In this document: one piece after another, positions 45,528 through 53,943 of the stretch
Layout of the letters: each line of letters begins with the position of its first letter
Numbering within the stretch: the first letter of the stretch is position 1
Notes under the pieces: generated by a model
What the model saw: only the letters and a program-made list of their open reading frames with translations
Told to the model about the DNA's origin: nothing
The model's database searches: none
NCBI GenBank assembly: GCA_963795435.1
Contig: CAWCHV010000008.1
Span: 1-64,000 of the forward strand
Length of the DNA: 64,000 nt
DNA from: JAFKFI01 sp963795435
GTDB lineage: Bacteria > Pseudomonadota > Alphaproteobacteria > Acetobacterales > Acetobacteraceae
Direction: 5' to 3'
Made by a program: the position numbers and the translations under genes

Positions 45528-46152
45528 CTACAGCGAGGTTCCGAACAGGAGCACCAGGATGAAGATGAAAATCGCCAGTCCCGACCCATGCGACAATCGG
45601 CAGGCCGAACGGCTCGCGCGGGATCAGCGACATGGGGCTGATCGAGGCTGGCGGCGGAGCGGGGCGCGGCGCGGCCTCGGCGGCCAGTGGAGCGACGGGC
45701 GGTGTCACCTCTCCGAGCGTGAGCCGGGCGGTGAAGCGGTCGAAGAACTGGTCGGCCATCGACTTCGCCGTGGCGTCGATCAGCCGGGCGCCGAGCTGGG
45801 CGATTTTGCCGCCCACCTGCGCCTGCACCGCGTAGCGGAGCAGGGTCGCGCCCGCATCGTCGGCGAGGTTGACCTTGGCGCCGCCCTTGGCGAAGCCGGC
45901 GACGCCGCCCTGGCCCTCGCCGCTGATCGTATAGCCGTTGGGCGGGTCGAGGTCGGCGAGCTGGACCTTGCCGTTGAAGCGGGCAGCGATCGGCCCGATC
46001 TTGACCGAGGCGGTCGCCTTCATCTCGTTCTCGGAGGTCTTTTCCAGCGACTCGCATCCGGGGATGCAGCCTTTCAGAACCTCCGGGTCGTTCAGGGCGT
46101 TCCAGACCCTCTCGCGCGGCGCCGGAATGCGCCGCTCGCCGGTCATATCCAT
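45528..46152 (-). CDS. coxG: CO dehydrogenase subunit G-like (CoxG, SRPBCC), frameshifted at 3' end
   Basis: An SRPBCC/CoxG protein: MTGERRIPAPRERVWNALND, LKGCIPGCESLEK, VKIGPIAARFNGKVQLADLD, GEGQGGVAGFAKGGAKVNLA, then a Pro/Ala linker. CoxG normally ends in a membrane helix. Here the helix IFIFILVLLFGTSL plus TAG is present but in the +1 frame, after IVAWVGTG; in the original frame translation runs without stop into coxD. ATG to TAG is 625 bases (3n+1), so one extra base near 45575 is the simplest reading. CoxG recruits the enzyme to the membrane in Oligotropha. Confidence 0.85.
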
Positions 46153-46249
46153 GAAGCCTGTTCTCCGTTGCGCGCGGCGGACGTTACTTGCAGGGTCCGG
46201 GCCATGCAACCAAGCCACCCTCGTATGGCCCGGCGCGATGCGGCGGACC

Positions 46250-47635
46250 ATGACAGCAATGCGCGGCCTCGCCCTGGGTTCCGCCCTCCTGGCGCCTGCC
46301 CCGGCCTGGGCCGCCTCGGCCGGACCGGTGCCCGACCCGATCTGGAGCCTGCCGTTCGTCGGCGTGCTGCTCTCGATCGCGCTGATCCCGATTTTCGCCC
46401 CGCGCTTCTGGCACCGGCGGATGGGGTCGGTCGCGCTGGCCTGGAGCGCTGCGCTGCTCGTGCCCCTTGGGTCGACCTCCGGCCTCGGCGCGGCGGCCGC
46501 CTCGGCCTGGCAGGCCATCCTCATCGAATACCTGCCCTTCGTGATGCTTCTGCTGGCGTTGTACACCGCCGCGGGGGGCATCCTCGTGCGCGGCGGCCCG
46601 GTCGGATCGCCCGCCGGAAACACCGGGCTGCTGGCGGGCGGCATGGTGCTCGCCGGCATCATGGGCACGACCGGCGCGGCGATGGTGCTGATCCATCCCT
46701 TGCTCAGCGGCAATGCCCATCGCACCCATAAGATGCACTTGGTCGTGTTCTTTATCGCCCTCGTCGCCAATGCCGGCGGGGCGATGTCGCCGCTCGGAGA
46801 TCCGCCGCTCTATATCGGCTTCCTGCATGGGGTGCCATTCTTCTGGCCGCTCGTGCATCTCGCGGCGCCATTGCTCGTCCTGTCGGTGCCCCTGCTGATC
46901 GCCTTTTTCTGGCTGGACCGGCGGATGGCGGCCGCCGACCCGCCCCCCGGCCGGCGGGAGCGATTCCATGTCAGGGGCTGGCCGAACATCGCGCTGATCG
47001 GCGTGATTGTCGCGATGGTGCTGGTCGCGGGCTTCTGGCAGCCCGGAGCGATCGTGCTGTTCGGCCAGACGGTCGGCGTCGCGCGGCTGACGGGCGACGC
47101 CGTGTTCCTCGCCGTGACGCTCGCCTCGATCGTGATCACGCCGCGCGCGGTGCGTCAGGGCAACATGTTCTCCTGGCACCCGATGGCGGAGGTCGCGACC
47201 CTGTTCGCCGCCATCTTCATCACCATCGGCCCGGTGCTGGCGATGCTGGAGGCCGGGCTCGGCGGGCCGCTCGCGCCGGTGCTGCGGCTGACCGCCAACG
47301 CCGCCGGGGAGCCGGTGCCGCTGGCCTATTTCTGGCTCACCGGCCTCTTGTCCGCCTTCCTCGACAACGCGCCGACCTATCTGGTGTTCTTCGGCCTCGC
47401 GGGCGGCGACCCGGTGCATCTCACCGGTCCGCTGAACCATGTGCTGACGGCGATTTCGGCGGGTGCGGTGTTCTTCGGCGCGCTCACCTATATCGGCAAC
47501 GCGCCGAACATGATGCTCCGCGCCATCGCCTCGCATCGAGGCGTGCGGATGCCCGGCTTCTTCGGCTACATGCTGCTCTCGGCGATGTTGCTGCTGCCCG
47601 GCTTCGTCCTCCTGAGCTGGGTGTTCTTCCGGTAG
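46250..47635 (+). CDS. Sodium:proton antiporter-like membrane protein
   Basis: A 461-residue polytopic transporter of the ion-transporter superfamily (NhaD/citrate-carrier-like). A signal-like N-terminus (LALGSALLAPAPAWAASAGP) precedes about eleven helices. VVFFIALVANAGGAMSPLGD and the second half LTGLLSAFLDNAPTYLVFFG plus FGALTYIGNAPNMMLRAIA are the paired helical-hairpin motifs. Exact start uncertain (three nearby ATGs). Divergent from coxG. Substrate ion not provable. Confidence 0.8.
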   Translation: MTAMRGLALGSALLAPAPAWAASAGPVPDPIWSLPFVGVLLSIALIPIFAPRFWHRRMGSVALAWSAALLVPLGSTSGLGAAAASAWQAILIEYLPFVMLLLALYTAAGGILVRGGPVGSPAGNTGLLAGGMVLAGIMGTTGAAMVLIHPLLSGNAHRTHKMHLVVFFIALVANAGGAMSPLGDPPLYIGFLHGVPFFWPLVHLAAPLLVLSVPLLIAFFWLDRRMAAADPPPGRRERFHVRGWPNIALIGVIVAMVLVAGFWQPGAIVLFGQTVGVARLTGDAVFLAVTLASIVITPRAVRQGNMFSWHPMAEVATLFAAIFITIGPVLAMLEAGLGGPLAPVLRLTANAAGEPVPLAYFWLTGLLSAFLDNAPTYLVFFGLAGGDPVHLTGPLNHVLTAISAGAVFFGALTYIGNAPNMMLRAIASHRGVRMPGFFGYMLLSAMLLLPGFVLLSWVFFR

Positions 47636-47688
47636 CCCCGCGCTTCGGCTATGCCCGTGCGGCCGACAGTGCAGACCGGAGCCCCGCC

Positions 47689-48609
47689 ATGACCTACCTG
47701 GTTGCCGCCGACCTCCCCGCCGCCCCGGCCGGCGAGCGGTTCCGCGCCCTGCTGGCGCGGCCGGGCATCCTGCAGATGCCCGGCGCGCATAACGGCATGG
47801 CCGCGCTGCAGGCGCGCGCGGCCGGATTCGAGGCGCTGTATCTCTCGGGAGCGGCGATGACCGCCTCGATGGGCATTCCCGATCTCGGCATGATCACCGT
47901 CGAGGAGGTGTGCTTCTTCATCCGCCAGATCACCCGCGCCGCCGGCCTGCCGCTGCTGGTGGACGGCGACACCGGCTACGGCGAGGCGCTCAACGTGATG
48001 CACATGGTCCGCTCCTTCGAGGATGCGGGCGCGGCCGCCGTGCATATCGAGGACCAGCTGCTGCCCAAGAAATGCGGCCATCTCAACGACAAGAAGCTCG
48101 CCGACGCGCACGACATGGCGGCCAAGATCGCCGCCGCCGCCAAGGCCCGGCGGCATCTTTTTGTCGTGGCCCGCACCGACGCCGCCGCCAGCGAGGGCAT
48201 GGACGGCGCCGTGGCGCGCGCGAAGCTCTACATGCAGGCGGGCGCCGACGCGATCTTTCCCGAGGCGTTGAATACGGCAGAGATGTTCCGCGAGTTTGCC
48301 CGTCGGATGGAGGGCGTGAAGCTGCTCGCCAACATGACCGAGTTCGGCCGCACGCCGTTCTTTACCACGAGCGAGTTCGAGGCGATGGGCTACCGCATGG
48401 TGATCTGGCCGGTCAGCAGCCTGCGCGTCGCCAACAAGGCGCAGGAGGAACTCTATCGCGCGCTCCGCCGCGACGGCGGAACACACACGATGGTCGACCG
48501 GATGCAGACCCGGGCCGAGCTCTACGCCGCGATCGGCTACCACGATTACGAGGCGCTGGATGCCTCGATCGTCACCACGATCATTCCCGAGGCGATGCCG
48601 CAGCGGTAG
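47689..48609 (+). CDS. prpB: Methylisocitrate lyase / PEP mutase family lyase
   Basis: A 306-residue isocitrate-lyase superfamily barrel. LQMPGAHNGMAALQARAAGF, YLSGAAMTASMGIPDLGMI, LLVDGDTGYGEALNVMHMVR, and the catalytic-Cys signature KKCGH (127-131) all match PrpB, which splits 2-methylisocitrate into pyruvate and succinate in propionate breakdown. No prpC/D lie beside it, so another lyase of the family (e.g. 2,3-dimethylmalate lyase) remains possible. Converges on the OFA transporter with 3 bases between stops. Confidence 0.85.
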   Translation: MTYLVAADLPAAPAGERFRALLARPGILQMPGAHNGMAALQARAAGFEALYLSGAAMTASMGIPDLGMITVEEVCFFIRQITRAAGLPLLVDGDTGYGEALNVMHMVRSFEDAGAAAVHIEDQLLPKKCGHLNDKKLADAHDMAAKIAAAAKARRHLFVVARTDAAASEGMDGAVARAKLYMQAGADAIFPEALNTAEMFREFARRMEGVKLLANMTEFGRTPFFTTSEFEAMGYRMVIWPVSSLRVANKAQEELYRALRRDGGTHTMVDRMQTRAELYAAIGYHDYEALDASIVTTIIPEAMPQR

Positions 48610-48612
48610 GGG

Positions 48613-50245
48613 TCACCGGAACAGCACGAACGCACTTGACAGCGCGACCCACGCGCCCCAGGCGATCGGGATGCCCACGGCAAGCCAGGCGAGCGCCGCG
48701 ACCGCGCTCAGGCCGCCGCTGCCAACGCCTGACGCGCGGGTCAGTAGTGGCGTGGCAGGCGCGGGGATCACGTCTTCCTTCATGAACCAGCGCGGGGGAA
48801 GGGGGCGGACCAGTAGGTTGGCGATGAAGCCCAGCACCAGCAGTCCGGCCAGGATGTAAAGGGTGACGTCGTAGATCTGTTCGCGCGGCACGCCGGCGGC
48901 GATCTCGGCCTGGCGGATGTAGTTGACGATCACTGGCCCGATGATCCCGGCGGTCGACCAGGCGGTCAGCAGCCGGCCGTGGATCGCGCCGACGAAGCGG
49001 GTGCCGAAGATGTCGGCGAGATAGGCCGGCACGGTGGAGAAGCCGCCGCCGTACATCGACAGGATCACGCACATCATCGCCACGAACAGCGCCCGGCTGC
49101 CGAGATGCGCGGCCCATGGCGCGCCGGCGTAGAGCACGATGCCGATGAGGAAGAAACAGGCATAGGTCGCCTTGCGGCTGATCACGTCCGACAGCGAGGC
49201 CCAGAAGAACCGCCCGCCGATGTTGAACAGCGACAGGAGGCCGGTGAAGCCCGCCGCGATCGCCGCGACCGCGACACGCTGGCCGGGGTCGAGCTGGGTG
49301 AAGCCGATGTCCGGGTGGCCGATCAGCTTGCCGCCGAAGATCTCCTGCAGCATCGGCGAGGCCATGCCGATCACGCCGATGCCGGCGCTCACGTTCAGGG
49401 TCAGCACCGCCCAGATCGAGCCAGAATTGCGGCGTCCGGTGCGCGTCTTCCAAGGCGACGTTGCCGTGAGTGATCATCGCCCGCTTTGCGTCGGGCGGCG
49501 TCCATCCCTCGGGCTGCCAGCCCTCGGGCGGCACCCGGTAGCCGAACGCGCCGGACATCATGAACACGAAGTAGATCAGCGCCAGCGCCACGAAGGTCTG
49601 CCACACGCCGACCTCATTCGGGCCGCGAAAGACGTTGATCAGGTGGTTGGCGAGCGGGGCGCCGATCATCGCCCCGCCGCCGAAGCCCATGATCGCCATG
49701 CCGGTCGCCATGCCGCGCCGGTCGGGAAACCATTTTATCAGGGTCGAGACCGGCGAGATGTAGCCGAGGCCGATGCCGACGCCGCCAATGACGCCGCCGC
49801 CAAACCACATCAGCCAGAGCTGATGCACCCAGATCCCGAACGCCGCGATCAGCAGCCCGCCGCACCAGCAGATGGCGGCCACGACGCCGGCCTTGCGTGG
49901 CCCGGCGCGCTCCAGCCAGCCGCCCCACAATGCCGCCGCGGCGCCGAGGAACACAAAGAAAAGGGTAAAAATCCAGCCGAGATCGGCGATCGGCCAGTCG
50001 CAGCTCGTGGTGAACAGCGCCGAGACCAGCGAGAGGCCCGGGCATACCACCGGCTTCTGCACCCCGAGCGCCCGCGACAGCGGCAGCCAGAACACGCTGA
50101 AGCCGTAGGCCATGCCGATACACAGGTGGATTGCCAGCGCGGCGGGCGGCACGAGCCACCGGTTGAAACCCGGTCCTGCGACGATGCGCTCGCGATCGAG
50201 TACGCCGGGCGCCGTTTCGGCACCCGCGATGCTGCTGGCCGTCAT
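48613..50245 (-). CDS. OFA family major facilitator transporter, frameshifted
   Basis: An oxalate/formate-antiporter-like MFS protein of about 543 residues. The first part has AIHLCIGMAYGFSVFWLPLS, GPRKAGVVAAICWCGGLLI and SPVSTLIKWFPDRRGMATG; the second has VSAGIGVIGMASPMLQEIF, NIGGRFFWASLSDVISRKAT and PAYLADIFGTRFVGAIHGRL. The frame breaks at RTPQFWL: CTCGATCTGG is read where CTGATCTGG would continue as IWAVLTLNV. Start to stop is 1633 bases (3n+1), consistent with one extra base near 49418. As it stands the transporter is split and probably non-functional, or the base is an error. Confidence 0.85.
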
Positions 50246-50362
50246 CCCAATCCTCCCTCCGCCCGTCTGAAGCGCGGGCGTTGTCGCTATCCTGATACGA
50301 GTGCGATCATTTGGGCAATGCCGCACTTGCCAGCGGGGCGATTTCGCCCACTTGCTTGCGCG

Positions 50363-51493
50363 ATGTACCCCGATCCGCGCGTCTCGCCCGTCTATATCGG
50401 CAGCGAGATCTACCGCAATTCGAGCTACGGCCCGAAGCACCCGCTGGCCATTCCCCGCGTGTCGACCTGCACCGATCTCTGCCGCGCCCTCGGCTGGCTG
50501 CCCGATGCGCGCCTCGTCGAGGCGCCGATGGCGAGCGACGCGGAACTTGCCCGCTTCCACGACCCCGCCTACATCGCCGCACTGCGCCGCGCCGAGGCAA
50601 CTCAGTCCGCGTCGCCCGAGGATCGCGCGAAGTTTCGCATCGGCGCCGAGGGCAATCCGGTTTACCGGGAAATGTTCCGCCGCCCGGCGATCTCCGCCGG
50701 CGGCGTGATCCTCGCGGCGCGTCTCACGCGCGACGGCGGCGTGGTGCATTGTCCGGGCGGCGGCACCCATCACGGCCGGGCGGGCCGCGCGTCCGGCTTC
50801 TGCTTCATCAACGACCCGGTGCTCGGCCTCATGGCCTGGCTCGATGCCGGGCTCGACAATATCGTCTATCTCGACATCGACGCGCATCACGGCGACGGCG
50901 TGCAGGACGCCTTTCACGACGATGAGCGGGTGTTCACGATCAGCGTCCACGAGGCCAGGCGGTGGCCGTTCAGCGGCGCGGCGGAGGACCGCGCGGGTGG
51001 TGCGGCGCGCAATTTCCCGGTCGCGCCCGGCTGCAACGACAGCGAACTCGACTGGCTGATGCAGCGCGCGATCCTGCCGCTCATTCGGGCGCGCCGGCCG
51101 CAAGCCATCATGCTGCAATGCGGTGCCGACGCGCTGGAGGAGGATCCGCTGGCGAAACTCTCGCTGTCCAACAACGCGCATTGGTCGGTGACGCGGGCGG
51201 TGCGCGACCTGGCGCCCCGGCTGGTGGTGCTCGGGGGCGGCGGCTACAATCCGTGGACGGTCGGTCGCTGCTGGGCCGGCCTTTGGGCCACGTTGAACGA
51301 TTTTCCGGTGCCCGACCCGCTGCCGCTGGGGGCCGAGGCGGTTCTGCGTGGACTGCGCTTCGGCCGCGCCGCCGGCCGCAAACCGCCGGCGCACTGGTTC
51401 ACCTGTCTGCGCGACACGCCCCGCGTCGGCCCGGTGCGCGCGCCGGTCCGACGCCTCGCCGAACTCGCCCTGATGGAGACCCTGCCCGCATGA
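50363..51493 (+). CDS. Histone deacetylase-like (AcuC family) amidohydrolase
   Basis: A 376-residue zinc-dependent deacetylase of the HDAC/AcuC/acetylpolyamine amidohydrolase family. GGVVHCPGGGTHHGRAGRAS carries the catalytic His pair, YLDIDAHHGDGVQDAFHDD the zinc Asp and His, QCGADALEEDPLAKL the second zinc Asp, and LGGGGYNPWTVGRCW the Tyr-containing loop. An ATG 15 codons upstream is possible. First of three overlapping genes. Substrate (acetyl-lysine, acetylpolyamine or acetoin-linked) unknown. Confidence 0.93.
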   Translation: MYPDPRVSPVYIGSEIYRNSSYGPKHPLAIPRVSTCTDLCRALGWLPDARLVEAPMASDAELARFHDPAYIAALRRAEATQSASPEDRAKFRIGAEGNPVYREMFRRPAISAGGVILAARLTRDGGVVHCPGGGTHHGRAGRASGFCFINDPVLGLMAWLDAGLDNIVYLDIDAHHGDGVQDAFHDDERVFTISVHEARRWPFSGAAEDRAGGAARNFPVAPGCNDSELDWLMQRAILPLIRARRPQAIMLQCGADALEEDPLAKLSLSNNAHWSVTRAVRDLAPRLVVLGGGGYNPWTVGRCWAGLWATLNDFPVPDPLPLGAEAVLRGLRFGRAAGRKPPAHWFTCLRDTPRVGPVRAPVRRLAELALMETLPA

Positions 51494-51990
51494 ATCGAAG
51501 CCTCCTCTTTGTGCCGCTCGCATTCGCGGCCTTGGGCGCGACCCCGGCCGCCGCCCAGGGTTGCGCCTCGCCCGCCTCGCTCCATGCGCCGCAGCCGCCA
51601 TTGCCGAAGGAGCCGCTGGTGATCGTCACGCGCGACGGCAAGCAGCATCGCTTCGACGTCGAGATGGCCCTGTCGCCGGCGCAGCAGGAGGTCGGGCTGA
51701 TGTCGCGCGCCAGCGTGCCCGCCGACAGCGGGATGCTGTTCAACTGGCCGACCGTGCAGCAATCCCGCATGTGGATGTGCAACACGGTCGCGCCGCTCGA
51801 CATGGTGTTCATCAAACCCGACGGGACGATCAATTCGATCGCCGAGAACACCGTGCCGCAGAGCCTCGCGGAAGTCGACAGCCACGGCCCGGTGCGTGCC
51901 ACCCTGGAACTCGCCGCCGGCACCACGGCGAAGCTCGACATCCGGGTCGGCGACAAGGTGAAGCAGCGCATCTTTGGCAACGCTGGTTAG
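51490..51990 (+). CDS. DUF192 domain exported protein
   Basis: A 166-residue protein with a signal peptide (FVPLAFAALGATPAAAQG) and a DUF192 domain: FDVEMALSPAQQEVGLMSRA, SGMLFNWPTVQQSRMWMCNT, APLDMVFIKPDGTI. DUF192 is widespread and without known function. ATG overlaps the deacetylase stop (ATGA), and the 3' end overlaps the next gene by 17 bases. Confidence 0.93.
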   Translation: MNRSLLFVPLAFAALGATPAAAQGCASPASLHAPQPPLPKEPLVIVTRDGKQHRFDVEMALSPAQQEVGLMSRASVPADSGMLFNWPTVQQSRMWMCNTVAPLDMVFIKPDGTINSIAENTVPQSLAEVDSHGPVRATLELAAGTTAKLDIRVGDKVKQRIFGNAG

Positions 51991-52900
51991 TCTCCTGTGC
52001 CGCGCGGCGGGGCTCGCGCTCGCCTGCTGCCTGATGGCCGCACCCGTCCGCGCTATGACGGTGCAGCGCGTCCCGGTGACGGGCAGCGACGTGCCAGCGC
52101 TGCTGCTGCAGGGCCGAATCGTGCCCGGCGACGCCGCCCGGCTGGCCCAGGCGCTGCGCGGGGAGAAATTCTCCGCCGTCCTGCTCAACAGCCCTGGCGG
52201 CAGCGTGCTGGAGGCGCGCGACATGGCCCGCGCGATCCGCGCGCTGCAAGTCCCCGTTGTGGTGCCGGATCGCGCCGTCTGCGCCTCGGCCTGCTTCATG
52301 CTGTTCGCGGCGGGTCGCGACAAGGTCGCCGAGCCTGGCGCCATGATCGGCGTGCACAGCGCCTCGGTCTCGGGCGGCAACGAGACGATGGACACGCTCG
52401 GCGTCACCACCCTGATGGCGCGCGAGGCCGCGCAATACGGCGTGCCTGCTGCCATCACCGGCCGCATGGTCACGACGGCGCCGGGGCAGATGGCGTGGCT
52501 CACGCGGGGCGAGCTTGAGCAGATGGGCGTGCGCATCGCGCCGACCAGATCCGCCGCCAGTGGTCGCGTGCTGCCCGGATCGGGTGCCGGGGAAAAATCC
52601 GACTGGACCCGTGGCTTCGAGCGCGGCCAGGCGGCGGGCGAGGGCGGCGATTGCGCGGCTCCGTCCGGCATCGCCAACAAGGAGGACTTTGCCCTGGGCT
52701 GCGCCTCGGGCCAGCGCGCCGGCTCGGCGCGGGTCGCCGCCGCGCCGGGTGCGGGGGAAAAATCGGACTGGACGCGCGGCTTCGAGTTCGGCCGGGCCAG
52801 AGGAACTGGGGCGTCCTGCGACACGCCGGAGCAGTCCGTCGCCAACGCCCGGGATTGGGCGCTCGGCTGCGCGTCCGGCCGGCGCGCCGCGGGCGGCTGA
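51974..52900 (+). CDS. Periplasmic ClpP/crotonase-fold protein with C-terminal repeats
   Basis: A 308-residue exported protein. A signal peptide (LLCRAAGLALACCLMAAPVR) precedes a ClpP-like serine-protease fold: FSAVLLNSPGGSVLEARDMA (oxyanion loop SPGG, 73-76), AVCASACFMLFAAG (nucleophile-position Ser105 between two Cys) and MIGVHSASVSGG (His128). From about residue 204, two related segments of roughly 45 residues follow, each starting GEKSDWTRGFE and ending (A)LGCASG(Q/R)RA with an internal Cys. Such repeats on this family are unfamiliar to me. Function unknown; it is the last gene of the deacetylase-DUF192 operon. Confidence 0.85.
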   Translation: MATLVSLLCRAAGLALACCLMAAPVRAMTVQRVPVTGSDVPALLLQGRIVPGDAARLAQALRGEKFSAVLLNSPGGSVLEARDMARAIRALQVPVVVPDRAVCASACFMLFAAGRDKVAEPGAMIGVHSASVSGGNETMDTLGVTTLMAREAAQYGVPAAITGRMVTTAPGQMAWLTRGELEQMGVRIAPTRSAASGRVLPGSGAGEKSDWTRGFERGQAAGEGGDCAAPSGIANKEDFALGCASGQRAGSARVAAAPGAGEKSDWTRGFEFGRARGTGASCDTPEQSVANARDWALGCASGRRAAGG

Positions 52901-52956
52901 GTGTTGGCTCCACTGGTCCTTGCCTCGCCCTTCTCCGGCCAATAGGTTCCGCGCGT

Positions 52957-53034
52957 CGGGGCGTGGCGCAGCCTGGTTAGCGCGCGTGTTTTGGGTACAC
53001 GAGGCCGCCGGTTCGAATCCGGCCGCCCCGACCA
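52957..53034 (+). tRNA. tRNA-Pro (anticodon TGG)
   Basis: Cloverleaf with acceptor stem CGGGGCG/CGCCCCG, anticodon stem CGTGT/ACACG around loop TTTGGGT (anticodon TGG), T arm GGTTCGAATCC, and encoded CCA. Downstream of the ClpP-like gene and upstream of the complex I accessory gene. Confidence 0.97.
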
Positions 53035-53068
53035 GTCGAGGCAGGAGCAGAAGGGAGACAAAGTTCGT

Positions 53069-53374
53069 ATGCGCGCCCGGATCTATCAGCCGCCGAAGAA
53101 CGCCATGCAGTCCGGCTGGGCCGCCACGGAGGAATGGGTGCTGGAATTCGAGCCCGCCGCCCCCCGCCGCCCCGACCCGCTGATGGGCTGGATCGGCAGC
53201 GCGGACACCCAGGCGCAGGTCGTGCTGCGCTTCGCCACGCGAGAGGAGGCGGTGGCCTACGCCGAGAAGCAGGGCATCGCCTACGATCTCGAACTGCCGC
53301 TGACCCGCCAGTTCAAACCCAAGGCCTACGCCGACAATTTCCGGTTCGGTCGCATGGAGAACTGGACCCACTGA
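53069..53374 (+). CDS. ETC complex I subunit, NDUFS4-like
   Basis: A 101-residue homologue of the complex I accessory subunit NDUFS4 (ETC_C1_NDUFA4 family): ARIYQPPKNAMQSGWA, WVLEFEPAAPRRPDPLMGWI, FATREEAVAYAEKQGIAYDL and the C-terminal KAYADNFRFGRMENWTH. This subunit is typical of alphaproteobacteria and mitochondria and stabilises the peripheral arm. The ATG is preceded by AAGGGAGA. Flanked by two tRNA genes on the same strand. Confidence 0.95.
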   Translation: MRARIYQPPKNAMQSGWAATEEWVLEFEPAAPRRPDPLMGWIGSADTQAQVVLRFATREEAVAYAEKQGIAYDLELPLTRQFKPKAYADNFRFGRMENWTH

Positions 53375-53399
53375 TCGGCAACAGGACAAGGATCGGCAC

Positions 53400-53476
<77 letters not shown>

Positions 53477-53490
53477 CCACCTAAGCCTGG

Positions 53491-53533
53491 GGGCTCGATC
53501 GAATACCGGTCGGGGCTCGATCGAATACCGGTC
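53491..53533 (+). repeat. Tandem 21-base direct repeat
   Basis: GGGCTCGATCGAATACCGGT plus C occurs twice, identical, with one base between copies (53491-53511 and 53513-53533). It lies between tRNA-Arg and the tRNA-derived fragment. It could be an integrase arm-type site or a replication-slippage product; no protein is bound to it by evidence here. Confidence 0.8.
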
Positions 53534-53587
53534 GAAACGATGGTCAATAATCAACTAACCTGTTGAAGCTGGCCGACGAAAATACTC

Positions 53588-53631
53588 TTTCTGATCCGTA
53601 AGTCGCTGGTCTGAGTCAACAGGGCTCGCCA
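53588..53631 (+). repeat. Decayed copy of the tRNA-Arg 3' half (possible att site)
   Basis: Forty-four bases align to the last 45 bases of the tRNA-Arg gene (from the anticodon loop to CCA) with about 80 percent identity: TTTCTGATCCGTAAGTCGCT, then CTGAGTCAACAGGGCTCGCC. Duplications of a tRNA 3' end are the normal signature of tRNA-targeting integration. The divergence shows the copy is old. No integrase is left in the window. Confidence 0.7.
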
Positions 53632-53634
53632 TCT

Positions 53635-53742
53635 TTAGCGACAGCAGCGGGCGGACCCGCCGTCCGCCTCCATCAGCTTCACGGGCTCCTTGTCGAATGA
53701 AATGAAGGTGTCCGCCCCGTGCCACCGTCCCTCGTGGGATAG
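53635..53742 (-). pseudogene. C-terminal remnant of a PIN-domain (VapC-like) toxin
   Basis: On the minus strand, 35 codons read LSHEGRWHGADTFISFDKEP and VKLMEADGGSARCCR before a TAA. GADTFISFDK followed by a short helix is the usual end of VapC-like PIN nucleases, with the last acidic active-site Asp. Upstream the frame meets a TGA and loses similarity, so only the tail survives. It sits directly beside the tRNA-derived fragment, suggesting leftover cargo of an integrated element. Family call is by eye. Confidence 0.5.
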
Positions 53743-53869
53743 CGCCGTGGGCGATCAAGGTGATTCGAAAACCGGGAAAGAACACCGCTGGCGATCCACT
53801 GTGCCCGGAGCGGGCGCGATCACGATAGCTTCATGTCGCTTGCCTGTGGGCAGCCGCGAGGCTATGTGG

Positions 53870-53884
53870 CTTGCATTATGCAAG
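53870..53884. promoter_or_regulatory. Palindromic candidate operator upstream of emrAB
   Basis: CTTGCATTATGCAAG is a perfect 7-bp inverted repeat around one T, in an AT-rich patch running into TATACC. HxlR-type regulators bind such short palindromes, and an hxlR gene lies just downstream of emrB. Upstream of that hxlR, ATGCAA and TTGC half-sites recur at 56723-56737, with different spacing. Binding is inferred. Confidence 0.55.
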
Positions 53885-53904
53885 TATACCGAGAGCACCC
53901 GGCC

Positions 53905-53943
53905 ATGCGACGCAAGAGCTCGAATGATGGGAGCGCCCGATGA
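53905..53943 (+). pseudogene. 12-codon leader or remnant of an hxlR gene
   Basis: A mini-ORF MRRKSSNDGSAR followed by TGA, which overlaps the emrA ATG (ATGA). The first five codons are nearly the same in DNA as the start of the intact hxlR gene at 56748 (MRRKSFNTMQC). It is probably the stump of a second hxlR gene after an internal deletion, now acting at most as a translated leader for emrA. Confidence 0.55.

Noticed and set aside
44626..46770. A single 714-codon protein covering coxG and coxD
   Set aside because: The junction reads GDFHLHPGAPV, unlike any CoxG end, while the expected membrane helix and stop sit in the next frame. The N-terminal 200 codons are antisense to the antiporter gene.
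48581..51601. A 1006-codon open frame on the minus strand
   Set aside because: Only the part from about 49420 to 50245 has protein character (OFA transporter N-terminal part). The rest is antisense to the deacetylase and reads as Arg/Gly/Ala-rich shadow, typical of high-GC DNA.
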